64,000 nt of DNA from Mycolicibacterium helvum. Its GTDB lineage: Bacteria > Actinomycetota > Actinomycetes > Mycobacteriales > Mycobacteriaceae. The stretch spans positions 1,674,001 through 1,738,000 of the forward strand of contig NZ_AP022596.1 in NCBI RefSeq assembly GCF_010731895.1, read 5' to 3'. The notes beneath the pieces were generated by a model. That model saw only the letters and a program-made list of their open reading frames with translations. It ran no database searches and was not told the origin of the DNA. This document shows positions 48,002 through 55,821 of this stretch, in pieces. The first letter of the stretch is position 1. Each line of letters opens with the position of its first letter. A program made the translations under genes and the position numbers.

Positions 48002-49101
48002 GACAGTCCTGCCTTGGCATAGCGGTTGACCGCTGCCGGTAAACCGAACCGTTCGCGCAGGGTTTCACCGTCGCGGTAGCCGGTGCGGAAGCGCCCGGCC
48101 CGCTGCAGTAGCGGAACCACCTCGTCGACAATGACAGGCAGGTCGCCGCTATTGACGGCGGGGCGCAGCCGGAACCCGGCCAGGCCGAGATCATGCCAGC
48201 CCAGCAGCAGATCGACCAGTTGCGTCGCGCTACCCTCGAATACCAGGGCATCGGAGCGGAACTCACTGTCACCGGAGAAGCTGACCACCACGTCGGCGAT
48301 CGCCTTGGGATGCCCGCCCGCGGCGTCGACCTGGCCCAGGATCTCCCGGACGGAAGCCTCATCGCTCGGCGTGACGAAGACGAGATCGGCGGCGGCATCG
48401 GCGAATTCATAAACGGGTTGGCCGTGCGCGAGTGCGGCGATCACCGGCTGCCCCTGCGGCGGGCGCGGCGTGATCGACGGGCCCTTCACTGAAAAGTGCG
48501 ATCCGGTGAAATCGATGTAGTGCAGCTTGTCGCGGTCGACGTAACGGCCGGTAGCGACATCGCGGATAACAGCGTCATCCTCCCAGCTGTCCCATAACCG
48601 TCGCACCACCTCGACGAAATCACCTGCTTCGCCGAATAATTCGCCCCCTTCGGGCGCGGATCGCCGCCCGAACGAGGCCGCCTCGTGGGCAGCCGGACTG
48701 ACCCTTGGCTGCCAGCCGGCGCGGCCGTGCGACACGAAATCCAGCGTCGCGATGGCCTTGGAGACGTGGAACGGCTCGGTATGGGTCACGGTGGCCACCG
48801 GAATGAGCCCGATGTGGTGAGTAAGCGGTGCGATCCTGGCCGCGACCAGGACGGCGTCTGCCCGACCGGCCAGTCGGCGCGGGTCGATTTCCTCCCGCCG
48901 CCCCGACTGGGCGCTAAAACTGTCATCGACGGTGAGAAAGTCCAGCAAGCCGCGTTCGGCGGTGGCGGCAAGCCGTGCCCAGTACCGGCCCGAGGTCACC
49001 GGCGCAGCGCCAGGTTCGGCGGCCAGGGTGCGCCGCCAGGCCTGCGGATGCCACCCGTAACCGTCGAACGCGACGCCGAGATGCAAAGAGTTTTGCGCCA
49101 T
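47998..49101 (-). CDS. Flavin-dependent monooxygenase, first gene of the operon
   Basis: A 367-residue LLM-class monooxygenase related to the NtaA/SnaA group but shorter than the gene at 45525: LHLGVAFDGYGWHPQAWRR, LDFLTVDDSFSAQSGRREE, IGLIPVATVTHTEPFHVSKAIATLDFVS-like core, and PRPPQGQPVIAALAH. ATG 49101 or the GTG at 49104 starts it. The 80-nt upstream region contains TTCTGTGAGAACGCATTCCGGAAT-like short inverted repeats (GAACGCATTC) that may be regulatory. Three paralogous oxygenases in one operon suggest attack on several forms of one compound class, perhaps organosulfur, by inference only. Confidence 0.82.
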   Translation of the reverse strand: MAQNSLHLGVAFDGYGWHPQAWRRTLAAEPGAAPVTSGRYWARLAATAERGLLDFLTVDDSFSAQSGRREEIDPRRLAGRADAVLVAARIAPLTHHIGLIPVATVTHTEPFHVSKAIATLDFVSHGRAGWQPRVSPAAHEAASFGRRSAPEGGELFGEAGDFVEVVRRLWDSWEDDAVIRDVATGRYVDRDKLHYIDFTGSHFSVKGPSITPRPPQGQPVIAALAHGQPVYEFADAAADLVFVTPSDEASVREILGQVDAAGGHPKAIADVVVSFSGDSEFRSDALVFEGSATQLVDLLLGWHDLGLAGFRLRPAVNSGDLPVIVDEVVPLLQRAGRFRTGYRDGETLRERFGLPAAVNRYAKAGLS

Positions 49102-49181
49102 CACACAACTGTCTAACGCGTTCTGTGAGAACGCATTCCGGAATCCGGCGTTGCGCTCACCCTGATTTCAAATCCGCCCAG

Positions 49182-49667
49182 CTAAGCGCCCGATAACACT
49201 TTGACGAAGGCCACCGGAAAAACGTCCCCACGGCTGGGCAAGGGCTCGTCGAGTCGGGCGTAGCCGGCGCTGTCGTAGAGGGCTTCGGCTTCTGGCTGCC
49301 GGTTGCCGGTGGTCAGGTAGACCCGGCGATAGCCACGGTCGGTGATCTCAGCTTCCAGCGCAGCGAGCAGCATCGTGGCGTATCCCCGGCGGCGACTTCC
49401 GCTGTCGGTCCAAATTCGTTTGAGTTCGGCGGTGTCGCCATCGAAGCGGCAAAACGCCCCGCCGGTCACCGGTTGGCCGCCGAGCAGTCCGATCAGCATG
49501 CCGCCATCGGGCGGGGCGAAGGTCCCGGCCGGATGGCTGCGCAGCCACCTCGCGACGTCTGCTTCGGTGCCGTCATAGCGGGTGGCGTACTCGACGGCGA
49601 GCTCGGCGAGCAGCGGTTGCGCCAGCTCGTCGTCGGTATGAACTGGGACGAAGCGCAATCCGGTCAC
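49182..49667 (-). CDS. GNAT-family N-acetyltransferase
   Basis: A 161-residue acetyltransferase: GGAFCRFDGDTAELKRIW, then the acetyl-CoA-binding loop SGSRRRGYATMLLAALE (R-R-x-G-Y/A pattern), and YDSAGYARLDEP. The acceptor is unknown. GTG 49667 is chosen because the family domain begins right there; the open frame reaches 50546 but upstream it is the antisense of the SDR gene. It is divergent from that SDR across 54 nt. Confidence 0.83.
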   Translation of the reverse strand: MTGLRFVPVHTDDELAQPLLAELAVEYATRYDGTEADVARWLRSHPAGTFAPPDGGMLIGLLGGQPVTGGAFCRFDGDTAELKRIWTDSGSRRRGYATMLLAALEAEITDRGYRRVYLTTGNRQPEAEALYDSAGYARLDEPLPSRGDVFPVAFVKVLSGA

Positions 49668-49697
49668 CGTGCCATTCTGCCCCCTTTCACCTAAAAG

Positions 49698-49711
49698 TTG
49701 ACACCTGTAAA
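49698..49711. promoter_or_regulatory. Candidate TetR-type operator between GNAT and SDR genes
   Basis: TTGACACCTGTAAA is a near-perfect palindrome (TTkACA-ss-TGTmAA) just upstream of the SDR ATG at 49722 and 30 nt from the GNAT start. Its size and TnnACnn-GTnnA pattern resemble TetR-family sites; no TetR gene lies beside it in this window. Confidence 0.35.
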
Positions 49712-49721
49712 GTCGCGGTTC

Positions 49722-50585
49722 ATGGACAACATCCGAGGCAAGACCATCGCGATCACCGGCGCCGCCCGGGGCATCGGTTTCGCCACCGCCCGGGCGCTGT
49801 TGCAGCGCGGCGCGCGCGTGGTGATCGGCGACCGCGACGTCACACTGGAGGAGTCGGCGGTCGCCCAGCTGAGCAAGCTCGGACCGGTCTCGGGCTACCC
49901 GCTCGACGTCAGCGATCCCGAATCGTTCGCGACCTTCCTGGACAAGGCCCGCGCCGATGGCGGCGGACACATCGACGTGCTGATCAACAACGCCGGCGTC
50001 ATGCCGGTCGGCCCGTTCCTCGACCACTCGGAGCAGGCGGTGCGCACCGCCATCGAGGTCAACCTCTACGGCGTGATCACCGGCTGCCGGCTCGTGCTGC
50101 CGGAGATGGTCCGGCGCCGCGGCGGCCATATCGTCAACATCGCGTCGATGGCCGGCATGCTGGCCGTACCCGGGCAGGCGCTCTATGCCGGAACCAAGTT
50201 CGCGGTCGTCGGCCTGTCGACCGGACTGGCCGACGAGTACGCACCTCAGGGCGTCCAGATCAGTTGTGTCATGCCGACATTCACCAACACCGAGCTGATC
50301 TCGGGAACGCACACCACCGCGGCCACCAAACCGGTGCAGCCCGAGGACATCGCCGCCGCGGTCATCAAGGCTCTGGACAAGCCGACAACCGCGATCTCGG
50401 TGCCGAACTACTCGCGCTTCCTGGCCGCCGCGGTGATGTTCCTGCCGCCGCGTGGCCGGCGCTGGCTGTCGAAGAAGATGGGCACCGACCGGGTCTTCCT
50501 CGACTTCGACACCACCGCACGCGCGGCCTACGAGAAGCGGGCACAAAGCGCCACCGGCGTGGTGGAGAACCCACAGAAAGACTGA
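49722..50585 (+). CDS. Short-chain dehydrogenase/reductase
   Basis: A 287-residue classical SDR: coenzyme loop ITGAARGIGFATA, DVLINNAGVMPVG, catalytic Ser in VNIASMAGMLAVPG and YAGTK with Tyr/Lys. The Asp in VIGDRDV after beta-2 suggests NAD preference. The C-terminal part (SRFLAAAVMFLPPRGRRWL) is amphipathic and typical of mycobacterial SDRs acting on lipids or steroids; the exact substrate is unknown. ATG 49722 is chosen over the upstream codon at 49698, which is inside the palindrome. Confidence 0.87.
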   Translation: MDNIRGKTIAITGAARGIGFATARALLQRGARVVIGDRDVTLEESAVAQLSKLGPVSGYPLDVSDPESFATFLDKARADGGGHIDVLINNAGVMPVGPFLDHSEQAVRTAIEVNLYGVITGCRLVLPEMVRRRGGHIVNIASMAGMLAVPGQALYAGTKFAVVGLSTGLADEYAPQGVQISCVMPTFTNTELISGTHTTAATKPVQPEDIAAAVIKALDKPTTAISVPNYSRFLAAAVMFLPPRGRRWLSKKMGTDRVFLDFDTTARAAYEKRAQSATGVVENPQKD

Positions 50586-50589
50586 GCCG

Positions 50590-50910
50590 CCGCGACCCGA
50601 GTTCTGTTGTGCGGACGGGCTTTATCTCCAGTCTCGGGTCATCCAGAAGTTCTTCGGCGATCTGCCCGACCATGTCGGCCCGGTCGAGGTGGAGAAGGCC
50701 GCCTCAGCGGACCAGCGCATCATGTTGCCGGCCAAATACCGTGGCTGCACCGTCAACGGCAACAACAGCCAAGTCCACCACGCCGCCACAGACTGGAAAC
50801 ACGGCAGCACCACCCACTGGACCCACCACCCGACGTCCCACGACGCGGCGGCACCAACACCTACCACCACCGGAGAACGACTCCTGCCCAGAGACGACGA
50901 AAAGGACTAG
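50590..50910 (+). pseudogene. Remnant of a 13E12-type HNH endonuclease gene
   Basis: No intact gene fills 50586-50906, but one frame reads ASADQRIMLPAKYRGCTVNG and then VHHAATDWKHGST, matching the C-terminal HNH region of the mycobacterial 13E12/DUF222 family (typically ...QRIxLxAKDRGCT...EVHH...). The CxxC/His metal ligands are partly lost and the sequence then needs frame changes: DPPPDVPRRGGTNTYHH appears in another frame and GERLLPRDDEKD in the first again. It is therefore a decayed, truncated copy. From memory M. tuberculosis has a 13E12 gene (Rv0393) near metZ, which fits. Confidence 0.6.
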
Positions 50911-51350
50911 CCCAACACAGGTATGGCGTCTCCCGGCCGGTAGTTTTCGATCGATTCGATATGCGCCAGCAGGACTTCCGGCTCGACGGTGTAGAGCTCG
51001 CCCTCGTCCTCGCCGGCCGTGCCGACGAGCATCGCCGTGACCCGTTCGGGAAAGTCGTCGTCTTCGCCGGACGCGGTGATCCAGATTCGGGTGACCGACT
51101 CGTGTGCGTCGTCGACGACCGCAGCGGCCGAGGGCTCGTAGAACCAGCTGATCAACGTCTCGGTGGAGAACTCGGCGTCGAACGTCCAGCCGCGGGATGT
51201 CAGCCACTCGTCGAACGTCTCGACCGCCTGCGCGAGCTCGACGTCGACGTCGTCGAGCGCGTCCTTCACGTCGTCGGGAATCCACCGCACGTCGCGGGTG
51301 GCCTGCCGCTTCTTGCGGCGGGCCTTCTTGGCGTCAGAGTTGCGTGACAC
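50907..51350 (-). CDS. Conserved hypothetical acidic protein
   Basis: A 147-residue soluble protein with a basic start (RNSDAKKARRKKRQATRD) and an otherwise strongly acidic sequence rich in Asp, Glu and Val, with no signal peptide or membrane segment. No enzyme motif is recognised. It lies directly downstream of metZ on the same strand with a 2-nt gap, so it is probably part of the rhodanese-metZ operon. I cannot assign a function. Confidence 0.7.
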   Translation of the reverse strand: MSRNSDAKKARRKKRQATRDVRWIPDDVKDALDDVDVELAQAVETFDEWLTSRGWTFDAEFSTETLISWFYEPSAAAVVDDAHESVTRIWITASGEDDDFPERVTAMLVGTAGEDEGELYTVEPEVLLAHIESIENYRPGDAIPVLG

Positions 51351-51352
51351 CG

Positions 51353-52564
51353 CTAGCTCAGCGCGCGATCCAGGTCGGTGATCAGATCCTCGGTGCCTTC
51401 GAGCCCGACCGAGATCCGCACCACGCCGTCGCCGAGCCCGATCGAGGCCCGGCCCTCGGGGCCCATCGCCCGGTGGGTGGTGGTCGCCGGGTGGGTGATC
51501 AGCGACTTGGCGTCACCGAGGTTGTTCGAGATGTCGATCACCTGCAGCTTGTCGAGCACCTCGAAGGCGCGGTCCTTGCCGCCATCGAGCTCGAAGGTCA
51601 CTACGGTGCCGCCTCCGCGCATCTGCCGTTTGGCCAGGTCGAACTGAGGATGCGATTCCAGGAACGGGTATTTCACCCAGTTCACGCCGGCCTGGCTTTC
51701 CAGGAACTCGGCGATGCGCTGGGCGGAGCGGTTCGAATAGTCCACCCGCACCGACATGGTCTCCAGGCCCTTGAGCAGCACCCAGGCATTGAACGCGGAC
51801 AGTGCAGGCCCGGTGTGGCGCATCAGCTTCTGCACCGGACCGTCGATGTACTCCTTGTCACCCAGGATCGCACCGCCGAGCACCCGACCCTGGCCGTCGA
51901 TGTGCTTGGTGCCCGAATACACCACCACGTCCACGCCGAGCGGAAAGCCCTGCTGCAGCAACGGAGTGGCAAAGACGTTGTCCAGCACAACTTTCGCGCC
52001 GGCCGCGTGCGCCATCTCGGATACCGCGGCGATGTCGACCAGCGATTGCATCGGGTTGGACGGGGTCTCGAAGAACACCGCCTGCGCCGGCGTGGACAGC
52101 GCCTGCTCCCACTGGGATAGGTCCTCGCCGTCGACGAAGACGGTCTCGACACCCCAGCGCGGCAGGATCTCGTTGCACACCACGAAGCACGAGCCGAACA
52201 GGCTGCGCGCGGCCACCAGTCGATCCCCGGCGCCCAGCAGCGCGCCCAGCGCGGTGAACACCGCAGACATCCCGGACGCGGTCGCGAAGGCGGCCGGTGC
52301 CCCCTCGATCAGCCGAAGACGTTCCTCGAACATCGAGATCGTCGGGTTGCCGTACCGGGAATAGACGTAGCGGTCGATATCGCCGGTGAAGGCCTTCTCG
52401 GCCTCGGCGGCCGATTCATAGACGTACCCGGACGTGAGGTACATCGCCTCGGCGGTCTCCTCGAAGCCCGAGCGCAGCAGCCCACCCCGCACCCCGATCG
52501 TCGCCTGACTGACCCCGTCGGGCAGCGGCGCGGGAATCCGCACCGAGGGAACCTGATCGGTCAT
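51353..52564 (-). CDS. metZ: O-succinylhomoserine sulfhydrylase MetZ
   Basis: A 403-residue PLP enzyme of the Cys/Met metabolism family that joins O-succinylhomoserine and sulfide to make homocysteine. Features: YSRYGNPTISMFEERL, ATASGMSAVFTALGALL, FFETPSNPMQSLVDI, the Schiff-base lysine in VVYSGTKHIDGQGR, and LGDAKSLITHPATTTH. Order and partner match Rv0391/Rv0390 (MetZ and rhodanese). Its start overlaps the rhodanese stop (ATGA). Confidence 0.94.
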   Translation of the reverse strand: MTDQVPSVRIPAPLPDGVSQATIGVRGGLLRSGFEETAEAMYLTSGYVYESAAEAEKAFTGDIDRYVYSRYGNPTISMFEERLRLIEGAPAAFATASGMSAVFTALGALLGAGDRLVAARSLFGSCFVVCNEILPRWGVETVFVDGEDLSQWEQALSTPAQAVFFETPSNPMQSLVDIAAVSEMAHAAGAKVVLDNVFATPLLQQGFPLGVDVVVYSGTKHIDGQGRVLGGAILGDKEYIDGPVQKLMRHTGPALSAFNAWVLLKGLETMSVRVDYSNRSAQRIAEFLESQAGVNWVKYPFLESHPQFDLAKRQMRGGGTVVTFELDGGKDRAFEVLDKLQVIDISNNLGDAKSLITHPATTTHRAMGPEGRASIGLGDGVVRISVGLEGTEDLITDLDRALS

Positions 52565-52974
52565 GACTGCTTCCAGGGCAGACCCAGCGCCCGCCAGCCG
52601 TTGCTGCCGCGGTGGCCGTTCTCGTCGAGTTGCCCCTCGAAACCGTCAAGCATGTTGTACGACGGCGCAATTCCGGCGGCGGTGGCCGTCTCGGCCGCAG
52701 GGATGGAGCGATTACCGGAGCGACAGAGGAAGACAACCGGCCGTTCCCCGGGAGCGACGCCGGCGGCGATCAGGTCGGCGACGAAATCGTCGTTGCGCTG
52801 ACCATTGCCGCGATTCCACTCCACGAACACCACGTTGCGACCAAGACTGGACAGATCGGGCACCCCGACCCACCGCCATTCGGCGTCGGTGCGGCAGTCC
52901 ACCAGCACCGCCTCGGGGTTCTCGCTGAGCAGCTCCCAGCTCGCCTCAGGGGTGATATCTCCTGCATAGCTCAC
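52561..52974 (-). CDS. Rhodanese-domain sulfurtransferase
   Basis: A 137-residue single rhodanese domain: VLVDCRTDAEWRWVGVPDL and the active-site loop FLCRSGNRS with the sulfur-carrying Cys84. The loop CRSGNR is typical of thiosulfate sulfurtransferases. Coupled to metZ, it may deliver or detoxify sulfide-level sulfur for homocysteine synthesis, an inference from position. Corresponds to Rv0390. Confidence 0.9.
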   Translation of the reverse strand: MSYAGDITPEASWELLSENPEAVLVDCRTDAEWRWVGVPDLSSLGRNVVFVEWNRGNGQRNDDFVADLIAAGVAPGERPVVFLCRSGNRSIPAAETATAAGIAPSYNMLDGFEGQLDENGHRGSNGWRALGLPWKQS

Positions 52975-53018
52975 CCGCCCGAGTCTTCCATATCATCCTG
53001 GGACGAACTGAGTACTCC

Positions 53019-53456
53019 CTAGACCGGACCGGGCGAACAGACCGTCCACTCGCCGTTCTCCCGTACGAAGTTCATCGGCACCTTGATCACGGTGGCGGGC
53101 GCGTGGTCGAAATGGTAGACGACGGTGCCGGTGGCCTTATCGCCGTCGATCTTCACCTCGGTCACGTCGTCGACGTAACGCGCACCCTGTGCCGCCTTCG
53201 ATTTCTGTTGGCGGGCAAGGACTTCGGCTTCGACACCCTGCTGCGTGGCGCAGGTGTACTTGCGGAAGTCCCCGTAGTTATCCCGCTGCAGCGCGTCGTT
53301 CTGGCCGACCGCGGCACGACCGACCTTCACATCCTCACTCATCGGCTTGTTACCCAACAGCCAGGCGACCCCCACCGCGGCGAGCACCACCAGCGCAATA
53401 CCCAGCGCGATCAAAATAGGCATCGGGCTCGAGCCGTCGCCCTCCGGTTCGCTCAT
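53019..53456 (-). CDS. Single-pass membrane protein with an extracytoplasmic domain
   Basis: A 145-residue protein with one N-terminal helix (about 14-36, IALGIALVVLAAVGVAWLL) and a small alpha+beta extracytoplasmic domain. Residues YGDFRKYTCATQQG through VPMNFVRENGEWTVC resemble the lumazine-binding/DUF4878 (NTF2-like) domains of mycobacterial exported proteins, with two cysteines that could pair. ATG 53456 overlaps the purT stop. Function unknown. Confidence 0.72.
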   Translation of the reverse strand: MSEPEGDGSSPMPILIALGIALVVLAAVGVAWLLGNKPMSEDVKVGRAAVGQNDALQRDNYGDFRKYTCATQQGVEAEVLARQQKSKAAQGARYVDDVTEVKIDGDKATGTVVYHFDHAPATVIKVPMNFVRENGEWTVCSPGPV

Positions 53457-54631
53457 GGCTGCCACACCCGGTGCAACACCGTCGACACCTGCCGCACCCG
53501 ATCGCGGGCGGTGGTGACGTCGGACCCGGTAGCCAGGGCAACCCCGAGCCGCGACCGTGCCGAACCGTCGTGGCGGCCCAACAGCCGCACATCGCTCTCC
53601 GGCACGACCAGGGCCTCGGCCAGCACCACGGGGTCGATCTCCGGGGTGTTCGCACTCTCATCGGCCCCGCCATAGGTGACCTCCGCGGCGCCCGGCGAAA
53701 TCATGATGGTGTCGACCGGCAAGCCCAGGACCGCCCGGGCATACAGCTCGAACTCCGACAACCGCTGGGTGCGCAACGTGACCAGCCCGCTGTCGTACGG
53801 ACGCACACTGACATCGGAGAAATACACCTCGTCACCCCGCACCAGCAGTTCCACCCCGAACACCCCGCGGCCGCCAAGCGCCCGCACGATCCGCGCAGCC
53901 ACCGATTTGGCGGCGCCCAGCGCGGCCACGGTCATCTGCTGCGGCTGCCAGGACTCCAGGACACCGCCGTCGAGCTGGCGGTGCCCGATCGGCTCGCAGA
54001 AATGCAGCGCCGGACCTGCGGGGCCGTCGGTGCGCACGGTCAGCAACGTGACCGCGTAGTCGATCTCGACGACGGTCTCGGCCAGCACCCGGTTGTGCGG
54101 CACCCGGCCTCCGGCGGCGACGGCACGCTGCCAAGCCGGTTCGACGTCCTCGGGACGCAGCAGCACCGACTGACCCTGACCGGGCACCCCGATCACCGGC
54201 TTGACCACCAGCGGGAACCCAGCGTGCCCGGCGACCGCGGTCAGCTCCTCGACGGACCCCGCGAACCAGAACGGCGCGGTCGGCAGGCCCAGTTCGTCGG
54301 CGGCCAGCCGGCGCATCCCCTCCCGGTCCAGGCTCAGCTGGGTGGCGTAGACACCCGGCACCACCTGGGTGGTTCCGCCGTCCGCGGCGGCCCGCAGCGC
54401 GTCGATGGCCACCGCGTTGGTGTCGACGACGACGTAGGCCGGCTCGACGCGGGCGATGGCAGCGGTGAGTTCGTCGGGGTCGGTGATCTTGACGACGACT
54501 GCCTCGTCGGCGACGTCGTGGGCCGGGGCGTCGGCGTAGCGATCGACGGCGACCACCTCGGCTCCGAGCCGCTGGAAGGCCAGCACCAGCTCGCGGCTCA
54601 GCTCTCCAGATCCGACCAGCATCACACGCAT
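53453..54631 (-). CDS. purT: Formate-dependent phosphoribosylglycinamide formyltransferase PurT
   Basis: A 392-residue ATP-grasp enzyme that formylates GAR with formate and ATP in purine synthesis. The N-terminal MRVMLVGSGELSRELVLAFQ, ATP-grasp part FPLVVKPVIGVPGQGQSVL, metal site FGVELLVRGDEVYFSDVSVRPYDSG and LVTLRTQRLSEFELYARAVL are all PurT-specific. ATG 54631 is preferred; a TTG 9 nt upstream is in frame. Same place as Rv0389 next to metZ. Coupled to the downstream membrane protein gene. Confidence 0.93.
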   Translation of the reverse strand: MRVMLVGSGELSRELVLAFQRLGAEVVAVDRYADAPAHDVADEAVVVKITDPDELTAAIARVEPAYVVVDTNAVAIDALRAAADGGTTQVVPGVYATQLSLDREGMRRLAADELGLPTAPFWFAGSVEELTAVAGHAGFPLVVKPVIGVPGQGQSVLLRPEDVEPAWQRAVAAGGRVPHNRVLAETVVEIDYAVTLLTVRTDGPAGPALHFCEPIGHRQLDGGVLESWQPQQMTVAALGAAKSVAARIVRALGGRGVFGVELLVRGDEVYFSDVSVRPYDSGLVTLRTQRLSEFELYARAVLGLPVDTIMISPGAAEVTYGGADESANTPEIDPVVLAEALVVPESDVRLLGRHDGSARSRLGVALATGSDVTTARDRVRQVSTVLHRVWQP

Positions 54632-54652
54632 GATGCCCAAGGATAGGTGGGC

Positions 54653-55771
54653 TCAGCTCCGTGCAGGCCAGTGCCAGGACGGCTCGTCGAGCAGACCCTG
54701 GCCAACGATCGCTGTCTGGCCCAGTTCCTTGGTGAGTTCGATGGCGTTCACGTCGCGCTGCTGGCGGCGCAACGCCGTCACCAATGCGTCGGCATGAGTC
54801 ACGACGACGACCTGAGATCGCTCCGCGGACCGGGCGATCAGTGCGGCCAGCGCGGGCAGCAGGTCCGGGTGCAGGCTGGCCTCCGGCTCGTTGAGCACGG
54901 TCAGCTCGGCCGGGCGCGGGGTGAGCAACGCGGCGACCCACAGCAGATAGCGCAGCGTCCCGTCGGACAGTTCGGCCGCGGTCAGCGCCCGCAGCATCCC
55001 GGGCTGACGCAGGGTGACCTCGAAGCGGCCGTCGCTGCTGTCGATCTCCACCCGGCTGCCGGGAAAAGCGTCGTCGACCGCTTCGGCCATCCCCGCGGCG
55101 TCGCCGATTTCGGCGATGGTCTGCAATGCGGCCGCGAGATCCGCCCCGTCGTGACTCAACACCGTTGTGCGGGTGCCGATCTGGGGCCGGCGGGCGGGGG
55201 CTTCGCCGTCGGTGCGGACGTGGTCGTAGAACCGCCAGGACCGCACCCGTTCGCGCAGGGCCAACAGTTCCGGGGCGGCCTGCGGATCGCCCAGTTCGCT
55301 GAGCATGCTGTCGAACGGGCGCAGTGCGGCGGGGGTGGTACGCCAGCAGTCGTTGCTGTCGCGGATCCGGACCGCAGGACCCAAGCGCTCGGCGAGCAGA
55401 GCCGAGGGCCGCAACACCGGTCCGGCCCACACCGCCTCGGACTTGATCTCCGGATCCAGGTTGAACGCGGATCTGCCGGGGACGGGCATCCCGAAGTCGA
55501 CGGCATAGCCGAAGTCCTCGCCGGCGAAGCCCAGCTTGAGGCTCGCCGGGCCCGCTTTCCCCTCCCCCGCCCACATCGTCGAGCTGAGTCCGCCCTCGCG
55601 GGCCAACGCGTTGACCGAGCCGTTGCGCGCCGAGTCAGCAAGTAGCCGCAGTGCCCGGTAGAGGCTGGACTTGCCCGAGCCGTTGGGGCCGGTGACGACA
55701 TTGCAGCCGCGCAGCGGCACGACCAGCCGGCGAAGCGAGCGGTAGTTCTCCACGGCCACGGTGTCGAGCAT
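54653..55771 (-). CDS. RecF/SMC-like AAA family ATPase
   Basis: A 372-residue ATPase of the ABC-type AAA_21/RecF-like group: Walker A GPNGSGKS (28-35), signature-like ELSDGTLRYL, Walker B LTVLNEPEASLHP and the switch VVVTHADAL. No coiled-coil arms or TOPRIM domain are present, so it is a stand-alone ATPase rather than an OLD nuclease. Such genes are common in actinobacterial genomes and their targets are unknown. It precedes purT by 13 nt beyond the TTG and may share its transcript. Confidence 0.8.
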   Translation of the reverse strand: MLDTVAVENYRSLRRLVVPLRGCNVVTGPNGSGKSSLYRALRLLADSARNGSVNALAREGGLSSTMWAGEGKAGPASLKLGFAGEDFGYAVDFGMPVPGRSAFNLDPEIKSEAVWAGPVLRPSALLAERLGPAVRIRDSNDCWRTTPAALRPFDSMLSELGDPQAAPELLALRERVRSWRFYDHVRTDGEAPARRPQIGTRTTVLSHDGADLAAALQTIAEIGDAAGMAEAVDDAFPGSRVEIDSSDGRFEVTLRQPGMLRALTAAELSDGTLRYLLWVAALLTPRPAELTVLNEPEASLHPDLLPALAALIARSAERSQVVVVTHADALVTALRRQQRDVNAIELTKELGQTAIVGQGLLDEPSWHWPARS

Positions 55772-55821
55772 GGCCCCAGCTAACCAGGAGGCGCCGACAC
55801 ACCCGCCTCGGCGGGCTCAGC

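Noticed and set aside
53832..55574. 580-codon minus-strand open frame
   Set aside because: Out-of-frame shadow spanning purT and the ATPase gene; Arg/Gly/Ala repeats without protein-like character.
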